Virus record (IMG/VR): IMGVR_UViG_3300046008_000291
Location: 1 to 64,000 of that record
DNA from: a virus
Strand: one strand, 5' to 3'
DNA: 64,000 nucleotides
Position 1 is the first letter of the stretch, and each line of letters begins with the position of its first letter. Below the pieces are notes generated by a model. It searched no databases and had not been told where the DNA came from. It worked only from the letters and a program-made list of their open reading frames with translations. Below, in pieces: positions 30,240 through 38,484 of the stretch. The position numbers and the translations under genes were made by a program.

Positions 30240-30314
30240 TGGTCCGGCGTGAGGGAATCGAACCCCCAACTAGGGAGTAGAAATCCCCTGTTATATCCAT
30301 TTAACTAACACCGG
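30240..30314 (-). tRNA. tRNA-Arg(TCT)
   Basis: Acceptor CCGGTGT/ACGCCGG, A73, CCA followed by a GTAATATAA tail, loop TTTCTAC. Confidence 0.88.
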
Positions 30315-30320
30315 AGTGTT

Positions 30321-30397
30321 TGGTGGGCCTTACTGGACTTGAACCAGTGACATTCCGATTATGAGTCGGACGCTCTAACCAACTGAGCTAAAGGCCC
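30321..30397 (-). tRNA. tRNA-Ile(CAT) or Met(CAT); Ile2-like
   Basis: Acceptor GGGCCTT/AAGGCCC, A73, CCA, loop CTCATAA. The body (GCTCAGTTGGTTAGAGC, then TTCAAGTCCAGT) closely resembles bacterial tRNA-Ile2, whose C34 is modified to lysidine to read AUA. Elongator Met is the alternative. Confidence 0.8.
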
Positions 30398-30404
30398 AGA
30401 TAAA

Positions 30405-30674
30405 TTATTGTCTTATTTGCTTGCCAACTTTAGTTAAATATTCTACACCACAGGTGCCTGCTTCAACATCTAGTAGTGCCTGCACAGTAGGAAGATTTTC
30501 ATATTTAGGTTGCGCTGTAGTTGATCCTGCATTGCGTGCAGCAATAACACGAGTCTTTGCAATTTCGTGCCCACGTACACCTGCGGCTAAAATTAATTGG
30601 AATCGGTTGCCACCAAATACGGCATCACAGTTATCAATGTTGTATTTTTCAACTGACGCTATCTTTTTTGACAT
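30405..30674 (-). CDS. RNA polymerase omega-like subunit
   Basis: An 89-residue protein with the RpoZ pattern: VEKYNIDNCDAVFGGNRFQLILAAGVRGHEI aligns with the omega block where NRFxLVLxAAxRAR leads the first helices, and PTVQALLDVEAGT aligns with TVIALREIEEG. Omega clamps the beta-prime subunit and affects promoter use and ppGpp response. A phage copy could replace host omega to retune polymerase. It differs from host omega in having a Gly/Ala-rich linker and a short tail. It has a perfect early promoter upstream and is followed by tRNA-Ile. Confidence 0.6.
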   Translation of the reverse strand: MSKKIASVEKYNIDNCDAVFGGNRFQLILAAGVRGHEIAKTRVIAARNAGSTTAQPKYENLPTVQALLDVEAGTCGVEYLTKVGKQIRQ

Positions 30675-30705
30675 AGTATGTACCTAAGTTATTATTTAAA
30701 ATACT

Positions 30706-30734
30706 ATTATAACATAGGATTACTTAGATGTCAA
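30706..30734 (-). promoter_or_regulatory. Sigma-70 early promoter of the omega-like gene
   Basis: TTGACA (30729-30734), 17-base spacer, TATAAT (30706-30711). It overlaps the stop codon of the upstream large gene. Confidence 0.85.
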
Positions 30735-32149
30735 CGTTTTTGTCTGGGAACTTTTATAGAAGTACTTCTTAGATCTCTGCTTTGATCATCCCAGGCACGT
30801 TGCTGTACCATAGTTATTTCTTCAAGCAATTTACCTTTTTCAATAACGCTTCTTATATAGATATTCCCCGATTTTAAAGTTTCAATCTTAACTCGTATAT
30901 GCAATAATATACGTTTAGGATTAGTAACGTCGTGTATAATAATCTCTGGTCTGGCTTTACCGCCAAGATATGTAGCTGTTAAGTTAACTTTGCTTAATTT
31001 ATCTCTAAGATTTTTAAATCGTAAAATTTTAAAACCGCCTTTGTTAAAGTCGACTAGTTCTACACTAGGATCGCCTAATGTAGCAAAATGAGTAATAGCA
31101 TGTGCTAAGATATCAACAAATTGTGCTTCTTTGGTATCATTATCACCCATTAAATTTCTAGCTAATTCTTCTGTTACTAACTTATAAATGTAGGCCAACG
31201 CTTCAAATTGGTTCTCTCTATTTAAAGTATTAAATTGTTGAGTATATTTACTAACGTCGATACCAAAGTAATTCCATAATTTAATCATCGACGTCATATC
31301 AGCGCCGCCTACTTGGCCAAATTGTTTAATTCCACCAATTTTAAGACTAGTGTTAAGTCTTAAATAGCGCATTTGCCCGCTGGTTTCTTTCACTCCAACC
31401 CATACATCTGTTTTTTTATCAGTTTCACTGGCGGCGCCATCTGCTACTATATTAATTTCATCTGCTTTGCCGTTTAGATAAAAATATTTACTATAGCGTT
31501 CAGCCATTGGACTGTTAACATACGCAGCTGCACTTAAAAACTCGCTAGTAACCAAACTGCGTTTTGCAGGATCCATTAGATCTTTATACGGACCAGTTTT
31601 TAATTTAAGTATAAAAGAAATAGTATCTGAAATTTGACTATTTGCATCATTTACAGTAACTTGATATGTATCTTCTCCGGTCAGTTTTAATTGACTTAAA
31701 ATACTTGCAATATCATCAGGTGTAACTGTTGCTATGTTTTCATTACCTCGACGTTTGGTAAATTTAGCAAACATAGCGGCGCCCAGGATGCCCTCGGCAA
31801 TTTCACCTTTATTGGCTACTTTAGGTTTTTCGGCGCCTGAAGCTGTATAATGTACTAAAGGATTTTGAATAGCCGAATTGCTACCAACTACTAGCCATGT
31901 TTGGCCCTTGTCATTTTTAAAAGCATATTGATCCTGCCCTCGACCAAGTTGTAGTGTAGCATCAAACTCGGATACTGTAGCGGGATCAATCAATTCAATA
32001 TAACCACCGGTGTCAATTCCCTGTCGAGATAATTCCGCAGAAAATTTTTGTCCGTGTATACTATCACTAATGAGAAACTGTTCACCGGGGCCGTATTTAG
32101 ATATAGTTACTTCAAAAAGATTGTCAATAAGGTTAATAAATTCGCGCAT
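30731..32149 (-). CDS. Large late protein with possible capsid-targeting N-terminus, nuclease-like
   Basis: A 472-residue protein starting MREFINLIDNLFE at 32149, rather than at an upstream ATG inside the neighbouring gene. The first 13 residues resemble the T4 capsid-targeting peptide (MKTYQEFIAE type) with a possible prohead-protease site at LFE. The central part has NKGEIAEGILGAAMFAKF, then DVWVGVK and LRLNTSLKIGGIKQFGQVGG. That spacing of E, D and SLK residues recalls PD-(D/E)XK nucleases. A late box ends four bases before the ATG. A nuclease packaged in the head and injected with DNA is a hypothesis. Confidence 0.5.
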   Translation of the reverse strand: MREFINLIDNLFEVTISKYGPGEQFLISDSIHGQKFSAELSRQGIDTGGYIELIDPATVSEFDATLQLGRGQDQYAFKNDKGQTWLVVGSNSAIQNPLVHYTASGAEKPKVANKGEIAEGILGAAMFAKFTKRRGNENIATVTPDDIASILSQLKLTGEDTYQVTVNDANSQISDTISFILKLKTGPYKDLMDPAKRSLVTSEFLSAAAYVNSPMAERYSKYFYLNGKADEINIVADGAASETDKKTDVWVGVKETSGQMRYLRLNTSLKIGGIKQFGQVGGADMTSMIKLWNYFGIDVSKYTQQFNTLNRENQFEALAYIYKLVTEELARNLMGDNDTKEAQFVDILAHAITHFATLGDPSVELVDFNKGGFKILRFKNLRDKLSKVNLTATYLGGKARPEIIIHDVTNPKRILLHIRVKIETLKSGNIYIRSVIEKGKLLEEITMVQQRAWDDQSRDLRSTSIKVPRQKR

Positions 32150-32153
32150 ATTG

Positions 32154-32161
32154 TATTTATT
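32154..32161 (-). promoter_or_regulatory. T4-type late promoter touching a start codon
   Basis: AATAAATA followed by CAAT and the ATG at 32149. The identical arrangement occurs at 44171-44178. Confidence 0.6.
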
Positions 32162-32924
32162 ATTCTTTACGCTCGATGTCATCTTCGACGCAGAAGTCAC
32201 CGTATTGTATTTCAATTATACGACAGGGTTTGTTGTAAGGGTTAGCCAATTGATGCCACTGTTCTTCCGGTATGCGATGAGTTGAATGTTTATTTAGATG
32301 CGGTGTTTGAATAGTAGTTGGGTAAACACGACTATATTCGCCTACGGTTGCTTGGCCGTCTGCAACAAACCATAATTCAGATCTATTATAATGTTTCTGC
32401 ATACTTAGGTGCTTACCGGGATTAATGGTTAATTCTTTGACTTTTAAGCCCAAAACGTCATGTAATACACGATAATAACCCCATTCTCGCTCAGTTTTAG
32501 GCGCTTTCCATTCATCTAATATCCAACTGCTACTATTACGCTTTTCCATGCCGCCGACACCAAATACAAATTCTACATCCTTGCACTTCATCTCAGGAAT
32601 ATTGTCTTGGGTTCTATCGCCGCCATTGGCAAATACTATATGGCTGTTTGGATACATTAGTTTAACATTATTAATTGCTTCAATAGCCGTGCCGTCATTA
32701 TCATCAAACAATATACAATGATCAACCATTTTTAAGTTTTCGATAATAGCAATCCGCTCGATACTAGGCATAAATGCACGGCCTTTCTTTCGAGCTACCC
32801 AGGCATCACTGTTTACGCCAACGACTAGTATATTACCTAATGCTTTAGCTGCTTTGAAATATTCTATATGTCCGCTATGCAAGCAGTCAAATCCACCAGT
32901 TACAAGTACAACTCGATTAATCAT
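32160..32924 (-). CDS. Sugar-phosphate nucleotidyltransferase fused to a cupin
   Basis: A 254-residue two-domain protein. Residues 3-130 are a cytidylyltransferase-like domain with VTGGFDCLHSGHIEYF (the HxGH nucleotide-binding motif) and an ERIAIIENLK helix, as in HldE/RfaE and TagD. The C-terminal 110 residues are a cupin with KHLSMQKHYNRSELWFVADGQA, like the isomerase part of ManC or phosphomannose isomerase. The fusion suggests both activation and isomerisation of a sugar phosphate. Start MINRVVLV (32924) is preferred; it overlaps the upstream gene. Confidence 0.75.
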   Translation of the reverse strand: MINRVVLVTGGFDCLHSGHIEYFKAAKALGNILVVGVNSDAWVARKKGRAFMPSIERIAIIENLKMVDHCILFDDNDGTAIEAINNVKLMYPNSHIVFANGGDRTQDNIPEMKCKDVEFVFGVGGMEKRNSSSWILDEWKAPKTEREWGYYRVLHDVLGLKVKELTINPGKHLSMQKHYNRSELWFVADGQATVGEYSRVYPTTIQTPHLNKHSTHRIPEEQWHQLANPYNKPCRIIEIQYGDFCVEDDIERKE

Positions 32925-33810
32925 ATTTTTTCTTAGGTGGGCGCAAGATGCCAACTGGCTTGGTAATCTTAGTTTTTTTAATTATGTTTGCCTGCTTGAT
33001 AGTCTGCTTGTCCGATGGTGTAGATATATTAATAACTCCATCAAATGTGCGAGTAGCTTCTTCTGGAATTTCAGTCCATTGACTTACATAATCGATAAAA
33101 TAATTTTCTTTATCTAGCCACGGATATAATATATCTTCCTGTCGTAGATACCCATATTGAGTTATCGAATCGACCACAGTCGGATTTAATAAACCCAGAT
33201 CAATTAGATCATACCACGTTGTGTTAGTTGCATCCATAGGAGCAATGTCTGATTTGTATACTGCTATGTGTATCCATGGGTCATTAAATGATTTAAGTAG
33301 GTAAGCATCCTTGCAGTCAAATCCATTTACTGCCAACATATAAATTAAACTAGTTGGAGTAAAGTTATAAAAACACCCGCTGTGTGTTCGACTATAATAT
33401 TTGTTATCTGCTACGCCGCTATGTTGCGGAATGCTCAATACTAGCATAGCATTGACATTCATCTGTTCGTTCCATACTCGTAATGTTTCGATTGGATTAG
33501 TACTATATTGCAGACTATCATGCGACCATACTAGGTCAGCTTGTACTGGAATACATCGTGCAGTAAAATCTCTGTTGATTGGTCGAATATTAGCAAACGA
33601 CGGTATTTGACCAAGTTTAGCAGCATCACGATCAACTGCATAACAATTATAATTATAAGGGCGAGGAGGATCGTCGCGTGATACTAATGTTGCCCACCAA
33701 GTGATGTCTTCACCTGTTCCACAGCCCATATCTACAATCGTATGTAAACTATCAAGAAAGCTATCATACTCCCTAAGTTGATTTAATACCTTAAGTGCAT
33801 GTCTAGCCAT
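32917..33810 (-). CDS. SAM-dependent methyltransferase
   Basis: A 297-residue class I methyltransferase with TIVDMGCGTGEDITWW (about 24-39) as motif I, an acidic CYAVDRD strand end, and ADLVWSHDSLQY as motif IV. The C-terminal part is longer than the core fold and ends KPVGILRPPKKKYD. Substrate unknown; the adjacent sugar nucleotidyltransferase suggests a glycan target. It overlaps both neighbours by 8 bases. Confidence 0.72.
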   Translation of the reverse strand: MARHALKVLNQLREYDSFLDSLHTIVDMGCGTGEDITWWATLVSRDDPPRPYNYNCYAVDRDAAKLGQIPSFANIRPINRDFTARCIPVQADLVWSHDSLQYSTNPIETLRVWNEQMNVNAMLVLSIPQHSGVADNKYYSRTHSGCFYNFTPTSLIYMLAVNGFDCKDAYLLKSFNDPWIHIAVYKSDIAPMDATNTTWYDLIDLGLLNPTVVDSITQYGYLRQEDILYPWLDKENYFIDYVSQWTEIPEEATRTFDGVINISTPSDKQTIKQANIIKKTKITKPVGILRPPKKKYD

Positions 33811-34069
33811 TTTTTAATATCCTAAAAATAAAGTCTTTGCTGAAAGTAGTGTATGCTTCTATAAATTTTGCAGTATAGTCAGCTTCGTCTATTGTGTTAT
33901 TACTTAATCTCGCAAATCGTAATTCTTGTGAATAGTGTATGAGTTGACCTTTACGATTCATATAATCCAATATGTCAATATTATCGTTTGGGCCAATATG
34001 AGAAGAAACGTATTTAATCTCTTCCCACTGTGCTAACAGTTCGTCTACGTTATTGATTAACTGTTGCAT
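33803..34069 (-). CDS. Small helical protein between uvsY and methyltransferase
   Basis: Start MQQLINNVDELL at 34069 is supported by GGAATGGAAG just upstream. The 88-residue protein is helical (DELLAQWEEIKYVSSHI and a C-terminal KFIEAYTTFSKDFIF helix). It overlaps uvsY by 20 bases. Function unknown; position suggests cotranscription with the uvsXY recombination genes. Confidence 0.55.
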   Translation of the reverse strand: MQQLINNVDELLAQWEEIKYVSSHIGPNDNIDILDYMNRKGQLIHYSQELRFARLSNNTIDEADYTAKFIEAYTTFSKDFIFRILKNG

Positions 34070-34508
34070 CTTCCATTCCTGCTGTGCGCAGTCTAACAAT
34101 ATGTCCAATCATGTATGATTTTGCTTCCAAACCTTTCATAATGCCTAGCCATTTATTACGCAGTAAGGCTACTTCGTTAATGATGGTTTCCATATCAATA
34201 ACTTCGCTTTCACCATCGACATACTTTTCAGCATCGCGACTGGTCAGCGCACGTGCATAGGCTTCAAGATACTTTTTGTAGTGGTCCTGACGGATTTTAC
34301 GAAGTTTGATGTTGAGAAAGTTAAGCACCGCTTCAATCTCCTGTAACTGATTGAAACGTTGCTCTGTAACTCCGGGTAAAGTAGCTAGGCCTTTTTCAAT
34401 ATTGCCGTGTACCTTAACTTCATTTTTAGCCTGTGCTAGCTCATTACTATAGTAGTCAATGAAGTCAGGCAATGCGCCAATATTTTGTACTACTCGGTTA
34501 TACCACAT
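34050..34508 (-). CDS. uvsY: UvsY-like recombination mediator
   Basis: A 152-residue helical protein (T4 UvsY is 137). The block ALTSRDAEKYVDGE, then IINEVALLRNKWLGIMKGLEAK, matches UvsY of marine T4-like phages. UvsY binds gp32-coated ssDNA and loads UvsX, enabling strand exchange and recombination-dependent replication. It lies two genes downstream of uvsX, as expected. Confidence 0.88.
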   Translation of the reverse strand: MWYNRVVQNIGALPDFIDYYSNELAQAKNEVKVHGNIEKGLATLPGVTEQRFNQLQEIEAVLNFLNIKLRKIRQDHYKKYLEAYARALTSRDAEKYVDGESEVIDMETIINEVALLRNKWLGIMKGLEAKSYMIGHIVRLRTAGMEDATVNQ

Positions 34509-34510
34509 AC

Positions 34511-34741
34511 TTACTCGTCGTCGTAGTCGTTTTCAGGTTCGGCTTCTTCGCCTAGATATTCTTCCACAGCACGTCTAAGGTATGCATCGGTACCGCCAAA
34601 CTTTTTCAAATCTGCTTCTGTAATGCTGTGATCAGCAACTACATTAACCACATGATCTGCTACTGCCTGTCGATCTTTTTGTGAAATATATTCCTTAGTA
34701 GTAAGCCACATTTCACTTAACAAATCAATTTCTAAACTCAT
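34511..34741 (-). CDS. Small acidic protein between uvsX and uvsY
   Basis: A 76-residue protein (MWLTTKEYISQKDRQAVADHVV) with an acidic tail (EEYLGEEAEPENDYDDE). A gene of this size and sequence accompanies uvsX in other marine T4-like phages, as far as I recall. Function unknown; the acidic tail could mimic DNA or contact UvsX or gp32. It overlaps the uvsX stop by one base. Confidence 0.65.
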   Translation of the reverse strand: MSLEIDLLSEMWLTTKEYISQKDRQAVADHVVNVVADHSITEADLKKFGGTDAYLRRAVEEYLGEEAEPENDYDDE

Positions 34742-35841
34742 TATTCAGTCCCTTGTTCAAGTACTTGGTTTTCAGATAAATCTTCGTCTGCTACGTCGGT
34801 AGCTTTTGTACTTAGCAAATGCACATTAGTTGAAATTTCTTTCATTACTTTATCTAGACACTCATCTTCATTACGTTCCCATGCTTTACGGAATTTTTTA
34901 ATAACAACCCCGTCTGCTAGTGTGTAGACTAAACTGTTGCCTTCTTTTTTCAGCATGTTTTTAGCTTCTAACATATCTACCATACCTGAATAAGGACTCA
35001 TACCAGTTTCATATGGAATCTCTACTTGTACACTCTCAAACGGTTTAGCATATCGTGTCTTCATAATCTTACAAGCGGCACGGATACCGTTAACTGTTGT
35101 GGTCTTATTACCGTCAGCGTCTGTTTTAAGTTTAAGTTTACGCATAGCTACAACAATACTTGAAGCATAGATAAAGCCTTGACCGCCACTAATCTTGTCA
35201 TCTGGGTCAAACATATCCTGTGACGCATACGTATGGTTAGTTGCTACTAGACCTAAGTTTAATGTACCAAACATGTTCACACAGTTACGTACAAGTGCTG
35301 TTAGTGCTTTAGGTTTACGACCCATATCACCTTTCATTTCACCTGCTTCAAACTGGTTAACGTCTGTCGGAGTTAACATCATTCCTAAACTGTCCAGAAC
35401 AAACAATACTTTAGGACGGTCTTCTTCTGGAAGGGTACGATACTCTTTAACAAAGTCACTGATAACTTTAGCCACATCATCAATCATAGCCATGTTAAGT
35501 TTAAGCAGTTTACTTTCGTCTGTATCTACACCCAATGCGTGTAGCCATGCTTCGTCAAGTGCGTTTTCTGTATCAATTAAAATAACATAAATGCCTTGCT
35601 CCTGTGCATGACGTACAATATTACCCGAACAGATAAATGATTTTCCTGCACCCGATTCACCAGCAAACACAGTTACCTTACCCATAGGAATGCCTTTATT
35701 AAAGTCTCCGCTTAATAGATAGTTTAATGTGTAGTTGCCTGTACTGATCCAATCTGTAGGATCGTTAAAGCCAATACCTAACCCATCAATTGATTTGGTA
35801 ATTGATTTTCTAAATTTACTAATGTCGAATGGTTTTGCCAT
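34741..35841 (-). CDS. uvsX: UvsX, RecA-like recombinase
   Basis: A 366-residue RecA/UvsX recombinase (T4 UvsX is 391). Walker A is GESGAGKS at 61-68. A catalytic-Glu region follows in LIDTENALDE, Walker B in VLFVLDSLGM, and DNA-binding loop 2 near DKISGGQGFIYASSIV. It polymerises on ssDNA and drives strand invasion that primes late replication. AAAGGAAAACATT precedes the ATG. Downstream are the small acidic gene and uvsY. Confidence 0.95.
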   Translation of the reverse strand: MAKPFDISKFRKSITKSIDGLGIGFNDPTDWISTGNYTLNYLLSGDFNKGIPMGKVTVFAGESGAGKSFICSGNIVRHAQEQGIYVILIDTENALDEAWLHALGVDTDESKLLKLNMAMIDDVAKVISDFVKEYRTLPEEDRPKVLFVLDSLGMMLTPTDVNQFEAGEMKGDMGRKPKALTALVRNCVNMFGTLNLGLVATNHTYASQDMFDPDDKISGGQGFIYASSIVVAMRKLKLKTDADGNKTTTVNGIRAACKIMKTRYAKPFESVQVEIPYETGMSPYSGMVDMLEAKNMLKKEGNSLVYTLADGVVIKKFRKAWERNEDECLDKVMKEISTNVHLLSTKATDVADEDLSENQVLEQGTE

Positions 35842-35883
35842 AATGTTTTCCTTTGAGTGTGTATTAAGTTTATTTTACATGAA

Positions 35884-36678
35884 TTATACTGCTATGTCTA
35901 CATGTAATGACATATATCTTTTCCAAAATTTACCAATTGCACTAGGATCAAAGTCATCGAATCCTAGTTGAGTATATAACTGTTGCATATTGCTGATAAA
36001 CAATTCTGCAGCAAAAATAGTCGAGTCCACATCAACAACTATTTTTTTATTTTTTACAAGATGCCACAGATAGAATTTTTGCATTTCATCGTTGTCAGTT
36101 ATGTAATTATCATTTTCAAATTGTTCCCAGGTTGGCCAATCGTGTCCTTTTAGTATATTGTATTTTTCTTTACAATAATTACCTGCGTATGATTCAATCG
36201 GTTGTAGATTTGATGTTTTTAGTTTTGCTGCAATATCAAAGAATTTTCTATAATTTTTTAACATTATCACAGTGGCATTAGGCCACACTTTAAGCAAATT
36301 TAATACCTCGCCCGGACCTCTATGAGAGCAAATGAAGAATTTTAAATTTGATTTTGATAGCTGCTCGGTGAGTGAATTTATATAATTAATAGTTGGGCTA
36401 CCTGTTCTCCATAGTTCCTGGACCGGTCCATATATGTCAGCATCGCCATATTCATACATTGATATCCAATTTAGCATGTCATGCCTCGGTGCTAGCGAAT
36501 TTAATGCAGTCTCTAGTCTAAACTGATAATCATTGGGACTATTAATCAAATATTCAGCAGCACGAGTATCCTGCGGTACAGCATACTTACTCAATGATAA
36601 ACAATTGCTTATAAATTTGCCGCCGGCAAATGGTGTAAATTGTATAATAACTGGATTTGTGCTGTCGAAATTAACCAT
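35884..36678 (-). CDS. Sulfotransferase-like protein A
   Basis: A 264-residue protein whose N-terminus, VIIQFTPFAGGKFISNCLSLS (residues 10-30), resembles the 5'-phosphosulfate loop of PAPS-dependent sulfotransferases. A later ATVIMLKNYRKF segment is like the 3'-phosphate site. The protein at 37642-38484 has the same opening. Such proteins are common in marine phages and may modify surface glycans or small molecules. Activity is not shown; a P-loop kinase is the alternative. It overlaps the upstream gene by 8 bases. Confidence 0.5.
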   Translation of the reverse strand: MVNFDSTNPVIIQFTPFAGGKFISNCLSLSKYAVPQDTRAAEYLINSPNDYQFRLETALNSLAPRHDMLNWISMYEYGDADIYGPVQELWRTGSPTINYINSLTEQLSKSNLKFFICSHRGPGEVLNLLKVWPNATVIMLKNYRKFFDIAAKLKTSNLQPIESYAGNYCKEKYNILKGHDWPTWEQFENDNYITDNDEMQKFYLWHLVKNKKIVVDVDSTIFAAELFISNMQQLYTQLGFDDFDPSAIGKFWKRYMSLHVDIAV

Positions 36679-37651
36679 TGAATTTCTCTAGTTGTGTTAG
36701 GTAATGTTTACTCATGTACCAATCATAATTATAATCAACCGTGTCTTTTTCTAATAGATATAAATCATGCCAATCGGCAGTGGTCAAATGACCAAACTTT
36801 GATAACATACTTAGAAGTTCTACTAATCGAACAACTGGATTGGTAATTGAGTCAAAGTCATAATTAAATATTGTAGTGAATAGTTTAAATCCGTATATTT
36901 CAGCTAAATGCCGGTGCCAGCCCGGTTGACTATAACCTAGCCATAAAGATTTACCTACTACTGGATATAAAAACTTTTCGGTAACAAACGGTACGTTGCT
37001 GGTTGCCATTGTTTCCGATACTATTTGTATAAATGATTGATTTATCTTGTCTAATAGTATTTTTATATTACGTTTATGATTATAGCGTGTATAGTCAATT
37101 GAATAGATATTATTATAAAACTCGTCCGCATCAGCACCATCTGCTATGATAAATTTTCTATAAAATCGTTCATCTAGACTAGATTCAAAACACGCAATTA
37201 TATTACCATCGATTCGATCTTTATATGTGGAGAAATTTTTAGTATTGTATTCAGGTGTAAACCAACCAAATTTATGTAGTGCCGATGTTAACAATTGTCG
37301 CGATATATGTTCGGACCCATTAAAAGAACATACAAAGTTCTTAAAATCTTTTTCTTTATCGACTAATTTAATATTAGTAAAGTGTGAGAAATTTAATGTA
37401 TGCTGATACTCTGATGAAAACCGAATATTTAAATTTGAATAATTAGCATGAACCGCCTGCGATAAAACATTATGATATTGAATGTCGTATTGTTTGCCCT
37501 GCGCACCTGCGTAATCGTTTATACTATCTAATACCGCATTACAATTATCTACGTCAAATCCACCAAGGTGATCAAGCAATTGAAACCTGGCTGGTAGGCC
37601 GGCAAAGTCGATTGCTGATTCGGGTAAGAGTTGATATTGTGTTATTTGCAA
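36671..37651 (-). CDS. Glycosyltransferase-like protein, paralogue 2
   Basis: A 326-residue protein with the C-terminal pattern FVTEKFLYPVVGKSLWLGYS followed by YGFKLFTTIFNYDFDS, shared with the proteins at 26677-27708 and 41100-42125. The N-terminal half is divergent. A GT10-like transferase fold is inferred from the TEK region. It overlaps both sulfotransferase-like neighbours, so the three are coupled. Confidence 0.5.
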   Translation of the reverse strand: MQITQYQLLPESAIDFAGLPARFQLLDHLGGFDVDNCNAVLDSINDYAGAQGKQYDIQYHNVLSQAVHANYSNLNIRFSSEYQHTLNFSHFTNIKLVDKEKDFKNFVCSFNGSEHISRQLLTSALHKFGWFTPEYNTKNFSTYKDRIDGNIIACFESSLDERFYRKFIIADGADADEFYNNIYSIDYTRYNHKRNIKILLDKINQSFIQIVSETMATSNVPFVTEKFLYPVVGKSLWLGYSQPGWHRHLAEIYGFKLFTTIFNYDFDSITNPVVRLVELLSMLSKFGHLTTADWHDLYLLEKDTVDYNYDWYMSKHYLTQLEKFNG

Positions 37652-38484
37652 TTTCTACTCCACCATATATTATAAATTTTGCTTAACAAATCTTTATCGG
37701 GCATTGCCAGTGAACTACTTTGTGTAATTTGTTCTATATTATCAATTACAGTGTCTATAGAGAATATATTATCAAGATCAAATACTAAATTATTCACTAG
37801 TTGATTGCTTGGGTGTTGATACAAAGTTTCTGTACTAGAAAATAAATTAAATTCTGGATTTTGGGAAATATTAATCATCTTAAATTCATCAATACTATCA
37901 ACTTGTATCACAGCATTGCCAGTGAAGAATTGTTTTACTAGCTCTTTTCTTTTTGGGTTGCAGTATGCAGGATCATGTTGTAATTGTCTAATTAGCATAG
38001 GTGCTTCGACATAATAGTGTTTTGACCATACCATTTGCTCGACCCATGCTCTAGCACGTTCTGACGTGATAATTACATTAACAAAAATACTGCCTGACAT
38101 AAATTGAGGTATCTCAGATTTATGTAATATTAAATTAACTTTTTTATTTGCCTGTACATTATCAAAATAATAATCATCGTGGCCATCAACAAGCAATTGA
38201 TTATATTCTTCAAAAGATACCTGCGTGCCTCGATCGTATGTGCCGCTGTAAAAATCCGAGCGATATGGTAAATCAGGTTCTAATCGTAAATGATAGGTTA
38301 AATCAACGGGGAACTTTGAATCAACGTAATTAACATATGATTCAGCAAACTTATCTGTGCCCTTTATTGCTTCAATGGATGACTCCCAATGAGCAATATC
38401 ATTACTTAATTGAAGTGCAGTCGATAGAAATCTACCAGCTCCGCCACTTGGGTATCTTACTACGATGAATGGAGACTTATGCAT
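37642..38484 (-). CDS. Sulfotransferase-like protein B
   Basis: A 280-residue paralogue of the 35884-36678 product. Residues 6-26, FIVVRYPSGGAGRFLSTALQL, form the same glycine-rich loop after a beta strand. Downstream similarity is low, with a helical C-terminal half. Likely an enzyme using an adenylated or phosphorylated donor. It overlaps the SDR gene by 8 bases and the glycosyltransferase-like gene by 10. Confidence 0.5.
   Translation of the reverse strand: MHKSPFIVVRYPSGGAGRFLSTALQLSNDIAHWESSIEAIKGTDKFAESYVNYVDSKFPVDLTYHLRLEPDLPYRSDFYSGTYDRGTQVSFEEYNQLLVDGHDDYYFDNVQANKKVNLILHKSEIPQFMSGSIFVNVIITSERARAWVEQMVWSKHYYVEAPMLIRQLQHDPAYCNPKRKELVKQFFTGNAVIQVDSIDEFKMINISQNPEFNLFSSTETLYQHPSNQLVNNLVFDLDNIFSIDTVIDNIEQITQSSSLAMPDKDLLSKIYNIWWSRNCK

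Noticed and set aside
23942-30397. A search for tRNA-Phe and tRNA-Val in the non-coding islands
   Set aside because: No T-loop (TTCGAAT-like) or acceptor/CCA pairing was found in the gaps, so no call was made.
35195-35590. A 131-codon plus-strand frame inside uvsX
   Set aside because: Antisense to the conserved recombinase core and Ser-rich, without a start signal.
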